A DNA stretch of 64,000 nucleotides from Solirubrobacteraceae bacterium (lineage in GTDB: Bacteria > Actinomycetota > Thermoleophilia > Solirubrobacterales > Solirubrobacteraceae), in assembly GCA_030447275.1 (NCBI GenBank), contig JAUJPF010000003.1, positions 108,255-172,254 on the forward strand, in the 5' to 3' direction. A program made the translations under genes and the position numbers. Every line of letters begins with the position of its first letter. The first letter of the stretch is position 1. Shown piece by piece: positions 9,205-18,455 of the stretch. Under the pieces are notes generated by a model. It saw only the letters and a list, made by a program, of their open reading frames with translations, was not told the origin of the DNA and made no database searches.

Positions 9205-12200
9205 ATGCCTGCCACCTCGCGTTTCGCGGCCCTTCGCAGCCGCCTGATCCTCACCTTCGCCCTCGCGCTGCTCGTCGCGCTCGCCGCTGCCTCGTCCGCC
9301 GGCGCCGCCGCGGATCCCGACGGCGCCGGCCCGTTCAAGTGCTCGTCGAGCTTCGCGTTCCAGACGATGCTGCCCTCGCTCTTCCAGGGCGCCGACGGCG
9401 ATCAGTGCGACAGCACCGGCCTCCTCACCACGGCCAACTCCTACGACTGGCAGGACCTCGTCCGCGACGGCGCGTTCAACGCGAACGGCGGCGGCATCAG
9501 GCGCATCGACGACGACGGCCTCGCCGGCTCGATCTACAAGGACGGCTCGCAGGAGTTCTCGCCGAACGGGTGGGACTACGACGCGAACCTCGGCGGCAAG
9601 AAGACGAACCTGCTCGCCGCGTGGGGGCACCCCGATCAGCTGACCGACCTCTACCTCTACCTCGCGTTCGCGGCGACGGACGCCCCCGGCACGGTCCGCT
9701 ACGGCTTCGAGATGAACGCGCTGGCGCCCGTCCCGGTCGGGCAGAGCGCGGTCAACCACCCGAACTACTTCAAGAACTCGAACAACCGCTGGGTCCTGAA
9801 GCGCAGCCTCGACGACGTCCTGATCGTCTTCAACTGGCAGGGCGGCGCGGCGGCCACGATCGAGCGGTGCTACTGGCGCCCCGAGGCGGGTGCGAACCCG
9901 CCGCCGATCTGGCAGTCCGGCCAGTGGACGGACTGCGTGAACCTCACGACGCTCGCCGAGGCGCAGGGCCGCGGCAACGGCGACGGCGACAACAAGACGA
10001 ACGACGCGATCACGAACTTCCTGCCCGGGCTGGCGGCAAACGAGCTGGTCGAGAACCAGTTCGGCGAGCTCGCCGTCAACCTCACGGCCGCTCTCGACGT
10101 CGGCGGCGTCAACCAGGACCCGTGCGTCAGCTTCGGCTCGTTCTGGATGAAGACGCTGCCCGGCAACTCGATGAACTCGAGCCTCAAGGACCTCATTCCG
10201 CCGAACCCCGTGGCGATCTCGAACTGCGGCACGGTGAAGATCAAGAAGGTCACCTCGCCGAACCCGGACCCGAGCACCACGTCGTTCGACTTCGCCGGCG
10301 CCGGCTTCGACACGGCGGTCGCAGACGGGAAGCAGGCGAACAGCCCCACCTCGTTCTCGCTGGCCAACGGCCAGACCGAGGAGATCATCAACGTCGAGCC
10401 GAACGACCAGGTCGGCGACCCCGCGTACTCGATCACCGAGCAGGCGGAGGCCGGCTGGGCCCTGACCGGCCTCACCTGCACCGAGGACAAGACGACCAAC
10501 TCCACGAAGTCCACGGCCACCGGCGTCGTCGGGCTGAAGGTGGAGCCCGGCGAGACGATCGAGTGCACGTACACGAACACGGTCAAGCCGGCCTCGCTGA
10601 CCGTCGTCAAGGACGCCGCGCCGAATCACGCCCAGGACTTCGGGTTCAGCCAGTCGGGCCTCAGCGGCCAGACCGCGACGTTCGACCTCGACGACGACGC
10701 CGACGGCACGCTCCAGAACACGCAGACGTACGCGAACCGCAGCGACTTCGGCACGAAGCTCGTCACCGAGACGCCGGTCTCGGGCTGGACGCTGTCGAAC
10801 ATCGCCTGCACGGGCACCGCCGCCGTGCGCTACGGCCAGGTCTCGGGCGGCGCCTTCACCGGCGGCCCGGGCGGCGCCACGTTCGCGCTCGGCGACACGA
10901 CCGTCGAGGTCGACCTCCAGCCCGGCAAGACCGCGAGCTGCACGTTCCTGAACGTCGCCGCGGCCGCGTCGCTGTCGATCGTCAAGAACGCGGCGCCGGA
11001 CCACGCGCAGGACTTCACGTTCGACCAGACCGGCCTGACCGACGAGTCCGCGTCGTTCGACCTCGACGACGACGCGAATTCCGCGCTTCAGAACACGAGG
11101 ACCTACGGCAACCGGACCGACTTCGGCAAGAAGGTCATCAGCGAGGACGAGGTCGCCGACTGGTTGCTCACGACCATCGCCTGCACCGGCACCGCCGCCG
11201 TGCAGTACGGCATCCGCGATCAGAACGGCGTCTTCACGCTCGACGGCGAGACGGCCGACTTCGAGCAGGGCGACGACGCGGTCGAGGTCGACCTCCAGCC
11301 GGGCAGGACCGCCTCGTGCACGTTCACGAACACGGCCGACCCCGCGTCGCTCGAGATCGTCAAGAACGCCTCCCCGGACCACGCGCAGGACTTCGCGTTC
11401 GCCCAGACGGGGCTGACCAACGAGACGGCGACGTTCGATCTCGACGACGACGCGAACAACACGCTCCAGAACACGAAGGCCTACGGCAACCGCAGCGACT
11501 TCGGCACGAAGCTCGTGACCGAGACGCCCGCCGTCTGGGGCTGGACGCTGACCGGCATCGCCTGCACCGGCGACGCAGCGGCGCGCTACGGCCAGCTCGA
11601 CAGCGGGAACTTCGTGGAGGGCGTCAACGGGGCGCAGTTCGGCCAGGGCGACACCACGGTCGAGGTCGTGCTCGAGCCGGGCAAGAGCGCGAGCTGCACG
11701 TTCACGAACACCGCCCAGGCCTCGATGTTCACCGTCAAGAAGAACGCGGTGCCGAACCACTCGCAGAGCTTCAGCTTCGACGGCCCCGACGGCGGCTTCG
11801 AGCTCGTCGACAACGGCAACCTCGATGACGCGAAGCTCGACTACTCCACGTCGACCTCGTTCGGCCAGAAGGTCTTCCGCGAGCTCGGCGAGTCCGGCTG
11901 GGACCTCGCCTCGATCGCGTGCACGCAGCCGGGCGACGTCGAGATCGGCTTCTGGGACGGCAACCAGTTCCTGCTCGGGACGCCGGGCGGCGCCGCCGAC
12001 ACCGCCGCGTACGAGACGGACGACAACGCCGTCCGCGTCGACGTGCAGCCCGGCGAGTCGCTCGGCGAGTGCACCTTCCGCAACGACGCGCAGTCCTCCA
12101 CGTTCAGGGTCGTCAAGGACGCTGTCCCCAACCACTCGCAGCCCTTCAGCTTCGTCGGCCCGAACGGCGGCTTCGAGCTCAACGACGGCGGCTCGCTCTT

Positions 12201-15015
12201 CGCCAGCACGACGAACTTCGGCCCGCGGGTCTACCGCGAGGTCGGCGAGGAGGACTGGACGCTCACAGACATCACCTGCACGCAGCCGGGCGACGCCCAC
12301 ATCGGCTTCTGGGACGGCAACGACTTCCTCCTCGGCCAGCCGGGCGGCGGCCCCGACACGGCGGCCTACCAGACGGGCGACAACGCCGTCCGAGTCGACA
12401 TGCAGCCGGGCGCGAACCGCGGCCAGTGCACGTTCACGAACACGGCCGCGCCGGCGTCGCTGACGGTGGTCAAGGACGCGAACCCGAACCACGCGCAGGA
12501 CTTCGGCTTCGCGCAGAGCGGGCTCTCCGGCGCGGCGGCGGGCTTCGACCTCGACGACGACGCCGACAACACGCTGTCCACCACGGAGACCTACGGCAAC
12601 CGCACCGACTTCGGCAAGAAGGTCATCCGCGAGGTCGGCGCCGCGAACTGGTCGCTGTCGCAGATCGACTGCACGGGCACGGCGGCCGTCCGGATCGGCA
12701 AGGCCGACGCCGACGGGCAGAACTTCACGGTCGACGGCAGGACGGACGGCTGGGAGCAGGGCGACAACGCGGTCGAAGCCGACCTCCAGCCCGGCAAGAG
12801 CGCGAGCTGCACGTTCACCAACACGGCGGCGCCGGCTTCGCTGACCGTCGTCAAGGACGCCGCGCCGAACCACGCGCAGGACTTCGGCTTCGACCAGTCC
12901 GGCCTGACGAACGAGGCCGCGACGTTCGACCTCGACGACGACGCGAACAACACGCTGTCCAACACGAAGACCTACGCGAACCGCAAGGACTTCGGGACGA
13001 AGGTCATCAGCGAGGACGGCGGCGTCGCGAACTGGTCGCTGACCGGCATCGTCTGCACCGGCGACGCGGCGGTTCGCATCGGCACGCTCGACGCGAACGA
13101 CGACTTCACGCTCGACGCCAAGACCGGCGACTTCGACGGCGGCGACACCGCCGTGGAGGTCGACCTCCAGCCCGGCAAGAGCGCGAGCTGCACGTTCACC
13201 AACACCGCCGCTCCGGCTTCGCTGTCGATCGTCAAGGACGCCGACCCCAACCACGCGCAGGACTTCGCGTTCGACCAGACCGGTCTCGCCAACGAGACTG
13301 CGACGTTCGACCTCGACGACGACGCGAACAACACGCTGTCGGACACGAAGACCTACTCGAACCGCAACGACTTCGGGACGAAGGTCATCAGCGAGGACGG
13401 CGGCCCGAAGGGCTGGACGCTTCAGAACATCGTGTGCGCCGGCAGCGCCGACGTCCGCATCGGCAAGCTCGACGCGAACGGCGCCTTCACGCTCGACGGC
13501 AAGGGCACCGGGTTCGAGGACGGCGACAACGCGGTCGAGGCCGAGCTCCAGCCCGGCAGGACGGCGAGCTGCACGTTCACCAACACGGGCCGGGGCACGC
13601 TGGTCGTCGAGAAGCAGACCGCTCCCGACGAGACCAGCGGCGCGACGTTCGGCTTCACCACGGCCGCTTCCGGCGGGGCGCCGAGCTTCTCGCTGGCCGA
13701 CGACGGGACCGACAGCCGCACGCTGCCGCCGGGCGCCTACACGGTGACCGAGGGCACGAAGATCGGCTACCGGCTGACCGACGTCGACTGCGACGACACC
13801 GACTCGACGCAGACCGGCGACACGCAGGCGGTGCACGACCGCCGCGCCGCCTACGCGATCGAGGTCGGTGAGACGGTCACGTGCACGTTCACGAACCTGA
13901 AGATCAACGCGAGCACGATCGTCGTGAGGTCCGGCAACGAGTTCGCCTACCACGGCGACGACGTGACGTTCTCGTTCGACGTCACGAACCCCGGCAACAG
14001 CCCGCTCCACGACGCGGTCGTCACCGACGACCGGTGCACGAACGTCGCCGGGCCGGTGAAGCAGGTCGACACCGGCGACCCGAACGAGCTCGATCCGGGC
14101 GACAGGTGGATCTACAGCTGCACGATGCCCGTCCCGGCCCACACCGACGGCGAGCGGAATCCGTTCCGCAACGTCGTCACGGTCAACGCCAAGGACGAGC
14201 AGGACCAGCCGGTCTCGTCGACCGCCGACCACCTGACGCGGATCCTGCACCCGGCGATCGCGGTCGACAAGACCGGGCCCGCCGACGGAACGGCCGGCCT
14301 GCCCGTGACCTACCGGATCGCCGTGTCGAACCCCGGTGACGTCGGGTTCGCCTCCGACCGCGTGACCGTGCAGGACGAGCTCTGCGAGGCGCCGCCGATC
14401 CCGGTCGCTGACGGCAAGCTCCGCGGTGACGGGGCCGACGCGACGCCGGCGACGCTCGACCCGGGCGACACGTGGCTCTACAGCTGCACGGTCCAGACGG
14501 CGATCGGCCAGGAGCGCGTCGACAACGTCGTCGACGTCGGCGGCACCGACCCGAACGGTAGGACGGTCCAGGCCAGCGACACGGCGGGCACGCTCCTGCG
14601 CCAGCCCATCCAGCAGGTCGAGCCGCAGCGCGCGCAGCCCGGCGCCGCGCGACTCCAGGCCCCGGCCTCGTGCGTCACGAAGCCGTTCAAGGTCGTCATC
14701 CGCGGACGCCAGATCGACGCGGTGACGCTGTTCGTCCGCGGCAAGGCCGTCCGGACGCTCCGCGCCCGCCAGGCCGTGGTCCTGAGCGCGACCTCGAAGC
14801 GCGTGCTGGTCGACGGCAAGGTCCAGACGGTGCGGAGCGCCCAGAGCCAGCAGGTGTTCACGTTCCGCGTCGACCCGCGGCAGCTGCGGGCTGGGGCGGT
14901 ACACCGCGTGAGCGCGAGGGTCACGTTCACCACCTCCAGCGGCACGAAGACGCGGCGGCTGAAGTTCGCGTTCCAGCGCTGCCAGGCCGCGCGCAAGCCG
15001 CGCTTCACCGGCTGA
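9205..15015 (+). CDS. giant surface protein with tandem prealbumin-fold repeats
   Basis: A 1936-residue secreted protein. The ATG at 9205 is preferred over 9124 because it follows a Shine-Dalgarno-like CGGAGA and starts a standard signal peptide (MPATSRFAALRSRL, core ending AGAAA). Order of domains: a unique N-terminal domain of about 330 residues with several Cys; one divergent repeat; eight repeats of 119-127 residues; a further SpaA-like repeat; two DUF11-like domains (about 13900-14600); and a basic C-terminal domain. Each repeat opens VVKDAxPNHAQDF, has FDLDDDA and ends with a CTFTN strand, as in prealbumin-like (SpaA) folds. No LPXTG or C-terminal membrane segment is visible, so the anchoring mode is unknown. 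Adhesin or surface fibre is inferred. Confidence 0.75.
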   Translation: MPATSRFAALRSRLILTFALALLVALAAASSAGAAADPDGAGPFKCSSSFAFQTMLPSLFQGADGDQCDSTGLLTTANSYDWQDLVRDGAFNANGGGIRRIDDDGLAGSIYKDGSQEFSPNGWDYDANLGGKKTNLLAAWGHPDQLTDLYLYLAFAATDAPGTVRYGFEMNALAPVPVGQSAVNHPNYFKNSNNRWVLKRSLDDVLIVFNWQGGAAATIERCYWRPEAGANPPPIWQSGQWTDCVNLTTLAEAQGRGNGDGDNKTNDAITNFLPGLAANELVENQFGELAVNLTAALDVGGVNQDPCVSFGSFWMKTLPGNSMNSSLKDLIPPNPVAISNCGTVKIKKVTSPNPDPSTTSFDFAGAGFDTAVADGKQANSPTSFSLANGQTEEIINVEPNDQVGDPAYSITEQAEAGWALTGLTCTEDKTTNSTKSTATGVVGLKVEPGETIECTYTNTVKPASLTVVKDAAPNHAQDFGFSQSGLSGQTATFDLDDDADGTLQNTQTYANRSDFGTKLVTETPVSGWTLSNIACTGTAAVRYGQVSGGAFTGGPGGATFALGDTTVEVDLQPGKTASCTFLNVAAAASLSIVKNAAPDHAQDFTFDQTGLTDESASFDLDDDANSALQNTRTYGNRTDFGKKVISEDEVADWLLTTIACTGTAAVQYGIRDQNGVFTLDGETADFEQGDDAVEVDLQPGRTASCTFTNTADPASLEIVKNASPDHAQDFAFAQTGLTNETATFDLDDDANNTLQNTKAYGNRSDFGTKLVTETPAVWGWTLTGIACTGDAAARYGQLDSGNFVEGVNGAQFGQGDTTVEVVLEPGKSASCTFTNTAQASMFTVKKNAVPNHSQSFSFDGPDGGFELVDNGNLDDAKLDYSTSTSFGQKVFRELGESGWDLASIACTQPGDVEIGFWDGNQFLLGTPGGAADTAAYETDDNAVRVDVQPGESLGECTFRNDAQSSTFRVVKDAVPNHSQPFSFVGPNGGFELNDGGSLFASTTNFGPRVYREVGEEDWTLTDITCTQPGDAHIGFWDGNDFLLGQPGGGPDTAAYQTGDNAVRVDMQPGANRGQCTFTNTAAPASLTVVKDANPNHAQDFGFAQSGLSGAAAGFDLDDDADNTLSTTETYGNRTDFGKKVIREVGAANWSLSQIDCTGTAAVRIGKADADGQNFTVDGRTDGWEQGDNAVEADLQPGKSASCTFTNTAAPASLTVVKDAAPNHAQDFGFDQSGLTNEAATFDLDDDANNTLSNTKTYANRKDFGTKVISEDGGVANWSLTGIVCTGDAAVRIGTLDANDDFTLDAKTGDFDGGDTAVEVDLQPGKSASCTFTNTAAPASLSIVKDADPNHAQDFAFDQTGLANETATFDLDDDANNTLSDTKTYSNRNDFGTKVISEDGGPKGWTLQNIVCAGSADVRIGKLDANGAFTLDGKGTGFEDGDNAVEAELQPGRTASCTFTNTGRGTLVVEKQTAPDETSGATFGFTTAASGGAPSFSLADDGTDSRTLPPGAYTVTEGTKIGYRLTDVDCDDTDSTQTGDTQAVHDRRAAYAIEVGETVTCTFTNLKINASTIVVRSGNEFAYHGDDVTFSFDVTNPGNSPLHDAVVTDDRCTNVAGPVKQVDTGDPNELDPGDRWIYSCTMPVPAHTDGERNPFRNVVTVNAKDEQDQPVSSTADHLTRILHPAIAVDKTGPADGTAGLPVTYRIAVSNPGDVGFASDRVTVQDELCEAPPIPVADGKLRGDGADATPATLDPGDTWLYSCTVQTAIGQERVDNVVDVGGTDPNGRTVQASDTAGTLLRQPIQQVEPQRAQPGAARLQAPASCVTKPFKVVIRGRQIDAVTLFVRGKAVRTLRARQAVVLSATSKRVLVDGKVQTVRSAQSQQVFTFRVDPRQLRAGAVHRVSARVTFTTSSGTKTRRLKFAFQRCQAARKPRFTG
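10588..13590 (+). repeat. eight tandem coding repeats of about 375 bp
   Basis: Repeat units start at about 10588, 10963, 11341, 11719, 12094, 12451, 12832 and 13213 and end at 13590. Units 4 and 5 form a subfamily (NHSQxFSF, IGFWDGN). Units 7 and 8 are the most alike and may be the youngest duplication. Shared block: GCGAGCTGCACGTTCAC near the end of many units. Confidence 0.8.
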
Positions 15016-15031
15016 GCCGGCGAGAGGGCGA

Positions 15032-15059
15032 GCGGCGCCGCCTGGGGCGGCGGCGCCGC
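15032..15059 (+). terminator. GC-rich terminator-like hairpin after the repeat protein
   Basis: GCGGCGCCGCC (15032-15042) pairs perfectly with GGCGGCGCCGC (15049-15059) around a 6-nt loop, 16 nt after the stop codon at 15015. Confidence 0.55.
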
Positions 15060-15088
15060 GCGCCCCGTGGGGGCGCGGCGCCGTGACG

Positions 15089-15122
15089 CCCCCGCCCCCG
15101 CCCCCGCCCCCTCCCCCGCCCC
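15089..15122. repeat. C-tract microsatellite, G-quadruplex motif on the minus strand
   Basis: Six C-runs (five of 5 and one of 4), each separated by a single G or T, fill 15089-15122. The minus strand therefore meets a G4+N1 quadruplex pattern several times over. It lies between the terminator hairpin and the start of the transpeptidase gene. Confidence 0.6.
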
Positions 15123-15157
15123 TCAAGTCTTCGCCGCCCGCGAGCGATACTGATCAC

Positions 15158-15916
15158 GTGCGCCTTCGCCGCCTGATCTGCGCCGTCGCCGCCGGACTCG
15201 CCGTCGCGGCCGCCGCCGCGCCCTCCGCGGGCGCGTGGGAGCGGCCCGTGCGGCCGCTCGGGATCGAGGGGCCGCTCGGCGACGAGCGGCTCTCCGACGA
15301 GTGGCGCCTGACGCGGCTCGCGCATCCGATCAGCCGGTCGATCATTCGGGCGCGGCCCGACGGGACCGCGCCCGTGAGGGGCCGCCTGCGCTACCGCACG
15401 GAGGACGGGCCGCCCGAGGTGTACCTCGTCCTCTCGAGCCGCGTGCAGGAGGAGACGGAGCGGGTCTGGCTGAAGGTCCGCATCCCCGGCCGCCCGAATG
15501 GCCGCACGGGCTGGGTGCCGCGCGACGGGCTCGGGCCGATGTTCGCGGTGCCGACGAAGCTGCTCGTCGACCGCCGGCGCCTCGTCGCGACGCTCTTCCG
15601 CGACGGCAGGCCGATCTGGCGCTCGCGCATCGGCGTCGGCGCGCGGTCGACCCCGACCCCGGGCGGGCGCTACTGGATCCGCAGCCGGCTGCGGAACCTC
15701 GGCGGCAGCCCGATCTACGGGCCGTGGGCGTTCGGCACCGCCGCGTACTCGCGGCTGAGCGACTGGCCGGGCGGCGGCGTGATCGGCGTCCACGGCACGA
15801 ACGAGCCGCGCCTCATCCCCGGACGGCCCTCCCACGGGTGCATCCGGGTCCCGAACCGCCGGATCCGAGTGCTCGCGCGCCTGATGCCGATCGGGACCCC
15901 GGTTCAGGTGAAGTAG
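15158..15916 (+). CDS. L,D-transpeptidase (YkuD family), secreted
   Basis: Peptidoglycan cross-linking or anchoring enzyme of the YkuD family, 252 residues, acting outside the membrane. The GTG at 15158 starts a signal peptide (RLRRLICAVAAGLAVAAAAA) ending near SAGA; the longer frame from 15083 would begin with the poly-C tract read as proline and is rejected. The catalytic domain has HGTNEP and SHGCIRV with Cys228 as nucleophile. The N-terminal half resembles SH3-like wall-binding modules in position only. A GATACT sequence six nt before the GTG may be the -10 box. L,D-transpeptidases form 3-3 cross-links, common in actinobacteria. Confidence 0.85.
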   Translation: MRLRRLICAVAAGLAVAAAAAPSAGAWERPVRPLGIEGPLGDERLSDEWRLTRLAHPISRSIIRARPDGTAPVRGRLRYRTEDGPPEVYLVLSSRVQEETERVWLKVRIPGRPNGRTGWVPRDGLGPMFAVPTKLLVDRRRLVATLFRDGRPIWRSRIGVGARSTPTPGGRYWIRSRLRNLGGSPIYGPWAFGTAAYSRLSDWPGGGVIGVHGTNEPRLIPGRPSHGCIRVPNRRIRVLARLMPIGTPVQVK

Positions 15917-15928
15917 GGCGAAGCCCGG

Positions 15929-18451
15929 TCAGCGCGACCGGCCGTTGACCACTTCGCAGCCGCGGAGGACGTCGCGGCGGTCGGTGGTCACGCGGTCGCG
16001 GCCGCGGCCGCAGCGCACGACGTCGCGGTCTGAGTCGCGGACGTTGATGCGGTCGGGGCCCCCGCCGCCGAAGACGCGGTCGCGGCCGGAGCCGGCGTCG
16101 ATCAGGTCGCCGAAGCTCCCGCCGGAGAGGACGTCGTTGCCGCTGCCGCCGACGATGTCGTCGCGAGCGCTGCCGCCGCTGGCGCGGTCGTCGCCGGGAC
16201 CGCCCTGGAGCGCGTCGCGCCCGCCGCGTCCGAGCAGGCGGTCGTCGCCGCGCATGCCCTGCGCGCGGTCGTTGCCGTTGCCGCCGTCGATCCGGTCGCG
16301 GCCGCCCTCGCCGCCGATCAGGTCGTCGCCGCCGCCGCCCGCGATGTCGTCGTCGCCGGCGTAGCGCCGCGGGCGCTCGCCGAACAGGACCTCCTCGAAG
16401 TCGAACCCGAGGTCGACGTCGCCGCCGAGGAAGTCGCGGCCGGGGCCGCCGCGGATGACGTCGGTGCCGGTGCCGCCGACCATGTAGTCGCTGCCCTGGT
16501 TGCCGATCAGGCGGTCGCGGCCGATGCCGCCCTCCATCGCGTCGTCGCCGACGCCCGCGGTGAGCCGGTCGTTGCCGGCGCCGCCCGAGATGCGGTCCGA
16601 GTCGACGCCGCCCGTCACGCGGTCGTTGCCGTCGCCGGCGTCGACCTCGTCGCGATCGCGCGCGCCGATCGGCGCCTGGAGGCGGACCGCGATCGGCAGC
16701 CGGTTCGGCCCGGCCACGATCACGTCGTTGCCGACGCCGCCGATGATCCGGTCGCCGCCCGCGTTGCCGGCGATGCGGTCGGCGCCGAGCTCGCCCCAGA
16801 ACGCGTCGCCCAACACCCCCCCCTAGAGGACTTCGTCACCCTCGCCGCCTCTCAACCAGTCAAGGCCTTCGATCCCGGATACCTCGTCGGCGGCGTCAAA
16901 GCCGAGCAGCGAGTCGCCGACCGGGCCGCCCTCGATGCGGTCGGGACCGGGCGAGCCGAGGCCTCCCGGCGGCGGCGACGGCGGGGCGCCGAGCTCGACC
17001 GCGACGACGTCGCCCTCGCCGATCCGCGCGATGCGGCACGCGCCGGGGCGGCTGACGAGGAGCTCGCGCTGCCCGTCGGCATCGAGGTCGGTGCCCGCGG
17101 CGACCGTGCTGCCGGCGCGCTCGACCGACGTGCCGCGCAGCGTGAGCGCTCGGTCGCCCGGGTTGGCGAGCGCGAGGTCGGCGGGCTCACGCGTGCCGTA
17201 GACGACGTGCGCCGCGCCGGCGATCGCCTCGGACGAGGACTGGGGGATCCCGGGCGCGCCGAGGAGGAGGTCGGCGAGGCCGTCGCCGTCGACGTCGCCG
17301 CCGGGCGCGATCGAGAAGCCGGTGGCGTCGCCGCCGGCCACGCCGGCGATCCGGTAGCCCGCGCCGGCCGGCGCCTCCACGTCGTGGGTCGGGCGCCGCT
17401 CGCGCCTGCCCAGCACGACGAACGCGTCGCCGCGCACCGTCTCGTTCGCCGGCCCGAGCACGGGATGCACGGGCGCGCTCACCGCGACGTCGGCCAGCCC
17501 GTCCCCGTCGACGTCGCCGGGCCCCGTCACGGCGTAGCCGAGGAAGCCGGTCGAGCCGCCGTCGATGCGCGTGGCCTGCGGGCTCGGCCGGGAGAGGTCG
17601 ACGGTGGTCGTCTCGCGCCGCCCGTACACGATGAACGCGACGCCGGAGACCGCGAGCATCCGCCGCGACTCCGGCTCGTCGACGAAGCCCGCGAACGGGG
17701 CGCCGAGCACGATGTCGCCGAGGCCGTCGCCGTCGACGTCGCCCGCCGACGCCGCGCTGACGGCGATCGCGCCGTCGTCGCCGCCGCCCTCGATCTTGAA
17801 GCCGCCCGCGCCCAGGTTGCGCAGGTCGCGGCGGCCGGACATCGCCGGCCCGCCGAACACGACCCACGCCTCCCCGACCTCGCTGCCCTCGAACTCGTCC
17901 TCGACGTCGCGGCCGCCCTCGGAGCTCCCCGCCACGAGCAGGTCGGCGGTGCCGTCGCCGTTGACGTCGCCGGCGCCGGCCCCGTGGCTCACCGGACCAC
18001 CGGCGAACGTCGTCGTCCGCTGCTCGGGCCGGCGCAGGTTCACGTCGCGCGGGTCGCGCCTGCCGGCGATGACCGCGACGCCGTCCCCGTAGCCGTAGGA
18101 GGCCGCCATGTCCGCGAGGCCGTCGCCGGTGACGTCGCCGACGCCGACGATCGACCGCGCGTCCTCGCCCTGGACGCCGGCGATGCGGAAGCTCCGCAGC
18201 CCGGGCACGCGCTCGCCGCCGAGGACGATCCGCGCCTCGTCGTCGTCCTCGCGCCACACCGCCACGTCGACGTGGCCGTCCCCGTCGACGTCGCCGACCG
18301 TCGTCACGCCGTCGGCGTCCTCGATCCCGCGCAGGACGAACGTCCCGCGCGCGTCGAGCTCGGAGCGGCCGGACTCCCGCGCCGCCGCCGGCGCCGCGCC
18401 GGCGAGCACGGCGAGGGCGGCGGCGGCGGCGGTGGCGCGGGAGGCGGTCAC
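15929..18451 (-). CDS. secreted FG-GAP/RTX repeat protein with an in-frame TAG
   Basis: Two same-frame ORFs read as one protein of about 840 codons. From the GTG at 18451: signal peptide (ASRATAAAAALAVLAGAAPAAA), then about seven FG-GAP/integrin-alpha-like blades with Ca-binding DVDGDG motifs (GDVDGDGHVDVAVW, GDVDGDGLADVAVSAP). After the linker PPSPPPGG, RTX-type repeats begin (GPDRIEGG, RGGEGDEVL). At 16823-16825 a TAG interrupts them, next to an eight-base G-run, and RTX repeats continue in the same frame to 15929 (GNAGGDRIIGG, GGDGNDRA-like units). The repeats crossing the stop show it was one gene. It starts 5 nt after fumC. Role: extracellular, calcium-dependent; otherwise unknown. Confidence 0.7.
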
Positions 18452-18455
18452 GCCG

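Noticed and set aside
10588..13590. A CRISPR array or other non-coding repeat
   Set aside because: Units of about 375 bp stay in one open frame, differ mainly by coding changes, and lack spacer structure.
9055..15126. A 2023-codon open frame on the minus strand opposite the repeat protein
   Set aside because: It has no recognisable domain, its composition is the Arg/Ala/Val/Asp-rich pattern of antisense to GC-rich coding DNA, and the plus-strand frame has a signal peptide and true repeats.
15083..15157. An N-terminal poly-proline extension of the L,D-transpeptidase
   Set aside because: It arises only by reading the C-tract as codons and would place a signal peptide 25 residues inside the protein.
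16823..16825. Pyrrolysine or selenocysteine recoding at the internal stop
   Set aside because: The codon is TAG, not TGA, so tRNA-Sec cannot read it, and nothing in the window suggests a pyrrolysine system.
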